Program-made: the position numbers and the translations under genes | Shown: in pieces, positions 55,829 through 64,000 of the stretch | Numbering within the stretch: the stretch's first letter is position 1 | How the letters are laid out: every line of letters starts with the position of its first letter | Notes under the pieces: generated by a model | The model's input: the letters and a program-made list of their open reading frames with translations, nothing else | Database searches by the model: none | What the model was told of the DNA's origin: nothing | Source: Agelaius tricolor | Lineage: Eukaryota > Chordata > Aves > Passeriformes > Icteridae | Direction: 5' to 3' | DNA: 64,000 bases | Assembly (NCBI GenBank): GCA_023055355.1 | Contig: JALJCS010000007.1 | Span: 1,770,001-1,834,000 of the forward strand

Positions 55829-57052
55829 TGTTTAGTCCTAGATTTAAATTACCAAATCAATCAAAGCTGGTTACCCAAGTCACTCTCCACATAAAATAAA
55901 TCAAGAAGTGGAGTGGAGGCACCACTGCAGGACAATTCCTCCAGCTCCAGGCCAACTTTGAGAGCTGTGTAAATTTTTTGAGATGACTGCAGGACTTTAA
56001 AGTAAAGATTTCCCGCTAGAAGTAAGCTGCAGGAGCTAAATATATCCTTCCTGTTTATTCTGTGTGTGATTTCAGCCCCAGCTCCAGCCCAGAAAACAAA
56101 AAGCATCAGCACCCCAGCCCTGGTGAGTAACAGCAGCATCATCCGAGCAAAGCTGGCAGGCAAAGCCCTGCAGGCCCGTCCAGCTGCAGATATCTGGGTC
56201 AAATCAGCTCTGTGGTTTAGTTCAAACTTCAGGCAGGAGACAGAGATCATTTTCTTTTCCCCTCCTTCTTAGGGAAGTGTTTCGGTTTGTAACGAGCTGT
56301 TGATTCTGGAGGGTGCAGAGGGGGTTTAGAAAGAACCTCTGCAGCGTCCAGGACGTGTTTGGCTTTGACAAAGATTTTCCAGCTTCTCAGCTGATGACAG
56401 GCTGAGAGCTGGGTTCAGAGATCTCCTATTTAACCCTTTCCTTAGTTCATGATTTTTATTCTCCTCATAATCCAGTTCAGAGCAAGCCCTGGAGCCCAGC
56501 GAGCCCCTCTGCATCCCACTCCCAGGACAGGAATCCAGGGATGCTCTGCTTTATCCCCTCCCCAAACCAGACATCTTCTGGGAGGAAAAGGGCAGAGGAC
56601 CATGATTTCTTCTTGTCAGCAGATGTGAGGAAACAAAACCTCTTCATAGCCAGCCCAAAAAAATGACCAGAGGCTCTGTTTTGCAACACAGAATGTACAA
56701 CCTAATAAATCCCAACCCCTCTGATGGAACTTCGAGTTATTCCTTGCCTACCTCTCTTTTTTGTCTGGGAGGAAAAAAAGGTCAGTTTTGTATTCCAAAC
56801 CCACTCTCAGAGATTTGATGATTGTGCCATTGGCCAGAGTTCAAACAATGCAGGCAGGAAAGAATGTCCAGCTGTCAAGTGTAAACAGCACCGGGTACAG
56901 CTCAGAAGTGCCTCAGACAAATCAGTCCATGTCATCAGCTGCTTTTAATTAACACCAGACCAAATATCCTCTCCCTGCCCCCTCCCTTTTTCTTCTCCCA
57001 CTTTTTCTCTCCCCTCTTCAGTGCCTTGAAACACCAATGGTTTGTGACAATT
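55829..57052. other. Unrecognised sequence, repeat-poor
   Basis: Single-copy-looking DNA with the candidate exon at 56076-56122. It also carries a + strand open frame ending at 56952 in a TAA that overlaps a homeodomain-like TTTTAATTAAC. Confidence 0.4.
56076..56122 (+). other. Candidate small exon, 47 bases, unidentified
   Basis: A textbook acceptor (tccttcctgtttattctg then tgtgatttcag) and a textbook donor (CCCTG then gtgagt) bound 47 bases. Read with two bases completing a prior codon, it gives 15 codons, PAPAQKTKSISTPAL, ending on a codon boundary. The frame also runs on past the donor. No family recognised. The splice sites are among the best in the window, but such a short segment has little coding evidence. 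Confidence 0.25.
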
Positions 57053-57392
57053 GACAAATTTTCCACCTGTATTTTATTTTTCGGAGAGGATTTCTGCCTT
57101 GCTGAGAAACAGGGAGGGAGTTTTCCCTCTGAAACCAGGAAAACTCTGCACAAATTTACCCTTAAAAACCTGCAGGGAATTTATGTTACATTCAAAGCTT
57201 CTTTTCACTGATTTTTTTAAGGATTTGTTCCAACTCACAACAATTGAGACAAAAATTGGGGGAAAATCAAGCTAAAGAATGAATTTCTTTCATGATCCAC
57301 CAAATTTCTTAATGATTTTTTTTTTCATCTCAGCTTTTTATTCTGTCCAAGTCAAATGTGACAGTTCTTAAATCCTCTAATTATCCCAATCC
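57053..57392. repeat. Duplicated segment B, copy 1
   Basis: gacaaattttccacctgtat through gacagttcttaaatcctcta matches 60262-60583, with many scattered substitutions and a few indels, so it is older than most repeats here. Confidence 0.85.
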
Positions 57393-57964
57393 TGTAATTA
57401 TCCATTGTCTTGGTGGTGGCTGTCCTCGTGGAAGGGAGAAAATGAATATGGGGAGAGTTCAAAGCATATTCCAACATCCCAGCGAGGTCACAGATTTTAA
57501 TCTCCCTGGCAGGTTGGATTTGCACCTTTCTCACTTTCTGCACTGAAAATCTGGCTCCAGGAACAGAACCCCAGCGTGTTGTTTCATGTTGTTTCATATT
57601 CTCATTTAAATTGTTCTTTTAAAAGCAGATTTCAGGCTGATCACCCCCAGTCCACTGAGGTTTCCTGTGCCTCGTGCTAGCACCAGGCCTGGCAGGATGG
57701 AAATCTCTTTGCAGCTCATCCTATTTTTGGGAATGAGGCATTAATCAATATTTAGACTCTTCTGGGTGGGCCTGAGCTGGAGGCAACACAAAGGAAAGGA
57801 GGAAAGATGTGGTGCACACATTAATTGTGTTTAATTTTGTATTTTACAGCCTCTTCCCTGGCTTTTCCTGCTTCTGTGGTTTATCCTTGTTGCTGGTTCT
57901 TTTCTGCCTCTGAGCCTTCCAAAATTAATATTCCCCAGTAAATTTATTGTGGTTAAGACCTGAC
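57393..57964. other. Unrecognised sequence, no gene seen
   Basis: Single-copy-looking DNA between duplicated segments. Confidence 0.4.
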
Positions 57965-58055
57965 TCTGAAAAAACATTTCTGTCACAGAATATTCATAAA
58001 ACCAAGGATGGTTTGGGGTGGAAAGGACCTTAAAGCTCCTCCAGTTCCACCCCTG
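57965..58055 (-). mobile_element. CR1 3' tip, antisense, severely truncated
   Basis: ggatggtttggggtggaaag, gaccttaaagctcctccagt and tccacccctgc. It stops within the CR1 tail and joins segment A copy 2 directly. Confidence 0.75.
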
Positions 58056-58184
58056 CAATACAGGAATTTTTGTCTTGGATTTTAACTTCAGTGAAGGACA
58101 GATCAGAACTACTAAACCTGGCTAACAAAATCTAAGAATTCAGTGGGTTTTTTCCAATTTTTATTCCTATATTTAAAGGTTACA
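58056..58184. repeat. Duplicated segment A, copy 2
   Basis: Direct copy of 55696-55828 with about ten differences by eye. Confidence 0.85.
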
Positions 58185-58429
58185 AGTGGAGAATGGTTTT
58201 TAGTTTTTCTCTGCTGTGTTGTGGAAATTCCACTTCTTCTGGGGGCCAGGAATTGTCTCTGTTGCTCAACCAGAGGGTGGATTCTCCTTGGAGAGGAGTT
58301 TAGAGCTTCCCACACCCAAAGAATTCCAGGCAGACACAATCCCAGGGGCTGGTCAGCCCAGCATTGATGGGAAATGCAGGATTGGCTATTCCCATGTTTG
58401 GGGGGAAAACCCAGGGAATTCCAAAGAAC

Positions 58430-58684
58430 CATGGGATGGTTTGGGTTGGGAATCACCTCGAGGATCACCCAGTTCCAACCCCCTTCTACTGTCCCTGGTT
58501 GCTCCAAGTCCTGCCCAACCTGGCCTTGGGCACTGCCAGGGATCCAGGGGCAGCCCCAGCTGCTCTGGGAATTCCATCCCAGCCCCTCATCAACCTCACA
58601 ATTGGGAATTTCTTCCCAATATCCCATCTAAACATTCCCCCTGGCAGTGGGAAACCATTCCCCCTCATTCTGTCACTCCAGGCT
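58430..58684 (-). mobile_element. CR1 3' region, antisense, left of LTR-A copy 2
   Basis: catgggatggtttgggttgg, gggcactgccagggatccag, ctgctctgggaattccatcc and tcttcccaatatcccatcta, ending at cactccaggct where the LTR starts. Confidence 0.85.
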
Positions 58685-59378
58685 TGTCTCGGTTTGGAAA
58701 GCCAGGTGTCTGCTGAGGAAGGCAGGAGCCTCCCCTGAAAAGGAAAATGCAAAACCCCCTCCCTCCAAATGGTTATAAATTTGAAATTAAGGGGCTCTCA
58801 GGGAAAGATATGGGAGCAGGAACAACAGTTCTGTAGTAGGGAAGAAAATAAAAATAAAATCAAAATGCAGTAATACAAAACAAACCACTGCCAGAGTGAG
58901 AGCAGTCCCTGTCCCCTGTGTGTCAGGGGGTGGCACAGCCCCATCCCATGGGGGCTCAGCCCTCCTGCAGTGCCAGCTGTGGCTCTGCTGGAGCAGGGAT
59001 CCTGCACAAGGGGGGAGTTTTCCTCTGCAGCTCCAGGGCTGCTGGAGATGGGCCTGGGCTCCCTCTGGCAATGCAGGGCAGCAGAAGCTGCTCCTCTGGC
59101 AATGCACTGGGCAAAGGCTGCTGGGCTGTGCCAGCACCTCAGATTGGATCCAGGTAGGAATGCTTGGCTCCTCCCCTGGGCAATGCAGCATCTCCCCATG
59201 GGATGCTGGGATTGGATCAGCCCTGCAGGGACACTCAGTGGCCATGGACAGCAGAGATCTCCTGCAGGGAGGATTGGCTGTGGGAGAGAGAAAGAAAAAA
59301 CTGCCCCATGGACAGCAGAGAACTGCCCCAGCTCTGACAGGTGGGAACAGAACACACATTGCTTGGCAATCTAGCACA
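58685..59378 (-). mobile_element. LTR-A copy 2 (solo LTR), antisense
   Basis: 694 bases matching 32860-33546. In sense it starts TGTGCTAGATTGCC and ends AACCGAGACA. Flanks aggct and aagcc agree at three of five bases, which may be a decayed 5-bp duplication. It too lies in an antisense CR1. Overlapping frames of 165-220 codons on both strands are incidental. Confidence 0.85.
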
Positions 59379-60261
59379 AAGCCCTGGCAGTGAAAATAAA
59401 GGAGATTTTTAGAGACTTTTTGCACTTCCAAATACTTAAATCCCGTCAATTAATCCTAAACTTACTTTAAGAATCTCTGCACAAGGAGCTAAACCACTTC
59501 CATGTTTAATTTTCTTTTTTTTCAGCATCTCTTCCTCTCTAAAGAGGAGGGAAATCCCAAATGAACAGCTGGAAATCCAACAAAAAACCTGAAAATTATA
59601 TTGAAATTTTATTAAAATTTACCAACAGCTCAGTTTTGTCTCTGGCTCTACAGGATCTGAACTGAGACCAGTTCAGAGACAAAAAAAAAAAAAAAAAAAA
59701 AAAGAAAAGAAAAGAGGAAAGAAATGCAAATAATCATGGAAACATGAGAGGAATTAAGGAGACATATGGAGATCTCCAGGAAATATGGCCTCTAAATTTG
59801 AAATGTGGTTCCTATTTGCTTCTCACATTTTGTGTGCAGCAGGAACAGCTTTTCTTTATATTCCATGTGGGGTTGGGGTAATCTGAATATTAATTTATGA
59901 AACAACTCCACAGTGCATTAATTGCACATTAATTATGGTGGTTTTATGTAATAGGCCATCATTAAATTATGTTTATTGCACAATTCTTGTATCAGGTTTG
60001 GTGGGGAAGCCCAAATTTTTACAAAATCACATCAACAGAGGCCCCCCAGATGGATCAGAAGTGGTCTGGAAAAAGCTGGGATTTTTACAAGGCTCAGAAT
60101 CCCAATAAAACTCCTCTACATCCTCATCCAACAGGAAATAAAAACCTTTTATTAAATACCTCAGCCCTTTTGGGAGACATTTCTGACATCATCAGAACAA
60201 ATGGATTTAAGGAATAAAGGCATCAGGATGCACCACGCTGGGAGTGGGATTCTCCAAAATG
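59379..60261. other. Unrecognised sequence with A-tract
   Basis: Contains a 27-base A run at about 59677-59703 followed by GAAAAGAAAA words. No supported exon. Confidence 0.4.
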
Positions 60262-60583
60262 GACAAATTTTCCACCTCTATTTTATTTTGGAAGAGAATT
60301 TCTGCCTTGCTGAGAAACAGGAAGAGAATTTTCCCTCTGAAATCAGGAAAATTCTACACAAATTTACTCTTAAAAACCTGCAGAAAAGTTTTGTTACATT
60401 CAAAGCTCCGTTTCACTGATTTTTTTTCCAACTCACAGCTATTGAGACAAAAATTGGGGAAAAATCAAACTAAATAATTAATTTCTTTCATGATTCCCCA
60501 AATTCTTAATTACTTTCTTCACCTTCTGCTCTTTATTCTAAGTTGAATGTGACAGTTCTTAAATCCTGTAATTATTCCAAATT
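60262..60583. repeat. Duplicated segment B, copy 2
   Basis: Direct copy of 57053-57392, offset 3.21 kb. Confidence 0.85.
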
Positions 60584-61135
60584 CAACACCAGCTTTTACA
60601 GTTAATTTATACTTAATTAAACAAGTTACCATGTGTATCCTTTAGATGCTGTCAGATAAAATATTAATATCTGATAGGAATAATATTAAAATAGGAATAT
60701 TTTATTTGAGGGTCTATGTGTCTCATATTTAATATGGCCACAAAAGTCCCACTGTATCTTGAATTTTCCTGTTGATAAAGGCAGTGGGATCAAGGTGTGG
60801 CCTTTTTTAATGCCCTTTAAAAAGTCCTTATTTAATAGGCTGTAACTGCACTGGGTATTTCCATGGAATGGTTCTTGGGAGCAAATTGGAAAACTGGGAT
60901 TGATGGAAATAATCAGGGGAAGAGCTGGGGTGAGAAAGGCTCTGGGATTTGCAAAACAACAGGCAGGGGTGAAGGATTTATCCCAATCCTGCTGGGGCAG
61001 GTGGGTTTCAATTCCTACATCTCCCCAGAATGGCTCTGAGCTCTGTTATTCTTTTAATTCCACATCACAGGAATCAAATCCCAGGAGAAATTCAGGGGAT
61101 TTTTCTCCCTGCTCTGAAAGCTCCTCCTCACTTTT

Positions 61136-61174
<39 letters not shown>

Positions 61175-61750
61175 GATTTAAGCAGTGGTGATTGTCATTC
61201 AAAATAGAATGAAGCAGAGCCTCACATCTGGGATAAAAAAACTGCTACCAGGGATGATTTGGATTTCTCTGAGTGCAGTTTTAATTTGTTGCAGAGTTAA
61301 TCCAGCCAGGAAATAGGAATAAAGCTCCATGAGTGGGTGACAAACTGACCATGGCCAGCTGCAAAGCTCAGTCCTGCAGCTGAAGGCATCAATTGAAATT
61401 TCCAAGTGTTACCAAAAAAGAGACAAACAAAACAAAAAAAAAAAAAAAAAATCAAGTCACAAACTCAGACAGACCGAAATGAGTGTTCGATTTAGGAGAA
61501 AACCTGTGAGGTTTTTTTTCAGTTATTCATTCAGCACCAGGCCTGGGTTTTGTCACAGGTTTGGTGACAAAAGTGGCACCCGGAGCACGAAATTTAAACG
61601 AGGTGCAGGCCCCAGATGACTCAGCTGCAGCTCAAAAAGCTTCACAGTTGGGTTCACAGACTTTGTCCTGTGAGAAATGTTGAGATAAACTCAACTGAGT
61701 CATTAACTGGGGGTGGTTCCCTCCATGTCAGCAGCAAAAAAAGCAAAATG
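60584..61750. other. Unrecognised sequence with long A-tracts
   Basis: A 35-base A run spans 61137-61171 and another A-rich run lies near 61428-61451. At about 61617-61627 gatgactcagctgc resembles an AP-1/MAF-type site. No gene seen. Confidence 0.4.
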
Positions 61751-62385
61751 TGTAGTGGTGTTGGTTTGTTAATTTGAGATTTTTTTGGTTAATGTATTAA
61801 CCAAATAGATTAATAATGTATTAGCCAAATACAGAGTGTGGTGGGTGTAGTGCTGGTTAATTGTTAGTGCATTTATTAGGATGTATTGATTTATTTTTTG
61901 TTGTGAGGTAGGATTAAGAGAAAGGTAAAGTAGGTTTAAAACTTTAAAAGGGAATACAGAGAAATTTATTAATATTAATTAAAAGAAAAAGTAATAAGAA
62001 TTAGAACCTTTAGGACACTTCTTTTTTAACCACTTTTTAAAATTATAATGTAAAGAAATAAAATTCTGGTTAGTTTATTATTTGTAGAATAGTCTTTTTT
62101 GACCCCAAAGCCCCTCTTCAACTGGGCAGGGGAGAGGAAATCCAACAAAAAATTCAAGGATCAGGATAAAGAAAGGGAGAGGTCACTCATCACTGTCAGA
62201 AAAAAACAGATTTGGGAACATTAATTTGATTTATCACCAATCAAAAGCAGAGCAAGGTAAGAAGTCAAATAAAAGCTTAAAACCATCTTTGTCCCATCCC
62301 TTTCCCTCCTTCTTGGGCTTAGATTTATTCCCAAATCTCCCTCTTCTCCCCACCAGTGGCACAGGGAGCTGGGAATGGGGCTTAT
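61751..62385 (-). mobile_element. LTR-E, part outside the minisatellite
   Basis: Begins TGTAGTGGTGTTGG on the + strand. It is AT-rich and C-poor to 62100, then gggcaggggagaggaaatcc, gagaggtcactcatcactgt and caccaatcaaaagcagagca. These blocks resemble U3/U5 sequence of a common avian ERVL-type LTR as I remember it; the likely sense is the minus strand. The far end lies beyond the minisatellite and outside the window. Confidence 0.6.
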
Positions 62386-64000
62386 GGGCAGTGTGGGTTC
62401 CTTTCCATGGGGTCAGTCCCTCAGGAACTGCTCCAACTTCCATGGGGTCAGTCCTGCAGGAACTGCTCCAGTGTGGATCCCTTTTCCATGGGGTCATTCC
62501 TTCAGGAACTGCTCCCTTTTCCATGGGCTGAGTCCCTCAGGAACTGCCCCAGTGTGGATCCCTTTTCCCATGGGGTCATTCCTTCGGGAACTGATCCCTT
62601 TTCCATGGGATCAGTCCTGCAGGAATTGATCCTTTTTCATGGGGTTAGTCCCTCAGAAACTGCTCCCTTTTTCCTTGGGGTCAGTCCCTCAGGAACTGAT
62701 CCTTTTATCCATGGGGTCAGTCCTGCAGAAATTGCTTCCTTTCTCCATGGGCTCAGTCCTTCAAGAACTGATCCCTTTTTCCATGAGGTCAGTCCCTTAG
62801 AAACTGCGCCACTGTGGATCCCTTTTCCCATGGGGTCAGTCCTGTAGGAACTGCCTCAGTATGGGTCCTTTCTATGGAGTCAATCCTTCAGGAACTGCTC
62901 CAACTTCCATGGGGTCATTCCTGCAGGAACTGCTCCCTTTTCCATGGGGTCAGTCCTGCAGGAACTGCCCCAGTGTTGATCCATTTTCCATGAAGTCATT
63001 CCTTTAGGAATTGCTCCAGTCCACTGTGGGTCCTTTATCCATGGGGTCAGTAACTGTTCCACCGTTGATCCCTTTTCCCATGGGGTCAGTCCTGTAGGAC
63101 CTGCCTCAGTATGGGTCCTTTCCATGGAGTCAGTCCTTCAGGAACAGCTCCATCTTCCATGGGGTCATTCCTGCAGGAACTGCTTCCTTTTCCATGGAGT
63201 CAGTACTGTAGGAACTGCTTCAGTGTCAATCCCTTTCCCCATGGGGTCATTCCTGCAGGACCTGCTCCAGTATGGGCCCTTTCTATGGGGTCATTCCTAT
63301 AGGAACTGTCTCAGTGTGGATCCCTTTTCCATAGGGTCAGTACTTGAGGAACTGCTCCAACTTCCATGGGGTCATTCCTGCAGGAACTGCTCAAGTGTGG
63401 GTCCTTTTTCCTTGGGGTCATTCCTGCAGGAACTGCCCCAGTGTGGGTCCCTTTTCCATAGGGTCAGAAATTGCTCCCTTTTCCATGAGGTCATTGCTTC
63501 AGGAACAGCTCCAACTTCCATGTGGTCAGTCCCACAGAAAATGCTCCAGTGTGGGTGCCTTCCATGGGGTCAGTCCTTCAAGAACAGCTCCAACTTCCAT
63601 GGGGTCAGTCCTGCAGAAATTGCTCCCTTTTCAATGAGGTCATTCCTTCAGGAACAGCTCCAACTTCCACGGGGTCATTCCTGCAGGAACTGCCCCAGGG
63701 TGGGTCCTTTATCCATGGGGTCATTCCTGCAGGAACTGCCCCAGAGTGGGTCCTTTATCCATGGGGTCATTCCTGCAGGAACTGCCCCAGTGTGGGTCCT
63801 TTATCCATGGGGTCATTCCTGCAGGACCTGCCCCAATGTGGGTGCTTCATCCATGGGGTCATTCCTGCAGGACCTGCCCCAATGTGGGTGCTTCATCCAT
63901 GGGGTCATTCCTGCAGGAACTGCCCCAGGGTGGGTCCCTTTTATCCATGGGGTCATTCCTGCAGGACCTGCCCCAGGGTGGGTCATTTATCCATGGGGTC
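62386..64000. repeat. 46-bp minisatellite within LTR-E, runs off window
   Basis: More than 1.6 kb of units built on ccatggggtcattcctgcag and aactgccccagtgtgggtcc. The right part is regular at 46 bases (ggggtcat at 63671, 63717 and 63763). The left part is less regular, with units mixing gtcagtccttcagg and gtcattcctgcagg. The array continues past base 64000. Confidence 0.9.

Noticed and set aside
56761..56952. + strand frame with a plausible C-terminal-like end
   Set aside because: The upstream acceptor is purine-rich and poor, a second frame is also open, and the segment fits an AT-rich regulatory patch equally well.
58787..59449. Overlapping 165-220-codon frames on both strands
   Set aside because: They lie inside LTR-A copy 2. 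LTRs are non-coding, and the frames are not kept in copy 1.

Overview
This window looks like a non-coding, repeat-dense stretch of a bird genome, most likely a songbird (passerine). The evidence is dozens of 5'-truncated CR1 retroposon copies, whose 3' tails recur on both strands (the GGATCCCTGGCAGTGCCCA motif, the CCATGG core and ATTCTGTGATT-type ends), together with several families of endogenous-retrovirus long terminal repeats (LTRs). Bird-level assignment rests on the CR1 tails; the songbird call is inference from the LTR mix. No complete gene, tRNA, rRNA or CRISPR array was recognised. Long open frames lie in CR1, LTR or tandem-repeat DNA, or lack any protein-like character.

Layout. 1-15 kb: mostly unrecognised sequence with a C-depleted T/AT-rich block (1.44-2.45 kb), CR1 copies, a nested minisatellite (6.7-7.5 kb) and two LTRs of one family, here called LTR-B. 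The second of these is flanked by 165-bp direct repeats. 15-27 kb: a 100-bp pure pyrimidine run, a 650-bp GGAT array, CR1 copies including an inverted pair (22.5-24.0 kb), the only CpG-island-like segment (24.05-24.64 kb) with a 50-bp E-box minisatellite beside it, and an LTR-C copy. 27-36 kb: a tandemly duplicated CR1 composite, a repeat-poor island (31.8-32.4 kb) with the best candidate exon, LTR-A inside a CR1 with a clean 5-bp target duplication, and a three-unit ~420-bp tandem repeat. 36-46.6 kb: three more LTR-B copies, a 32-bp minisatellite, a 765-bp AT-rich insertion flanked by CCATGG duplications in a CR1, and LTR-D (427 bp) with a 6-bp target duplication in another CR1. 46.7-64 kb: a ~740-bp unidentified repeat present twice, LTR-C again, CR1 composites, a pair of interleaved duplications (55.7-60.6 kb), a second LTR-A, and a terminal LTR whose internal repeats have expanded into a 46-bp minisatellite running off the window.

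The genes cannot be said to work together because none is established. Four short open segments with good splice-site context (8.41, 32.07, 44.31 and 56.08 kb) are candidate exons only. What the window mainly records is layered transposition: CR1 first, LTRs inserted into CR1s later, then satellite growth inside LTRs. All similarities were judged by eye; family names from repeat databases are not asserted. LTR-A to LTR-E are labels used here only.
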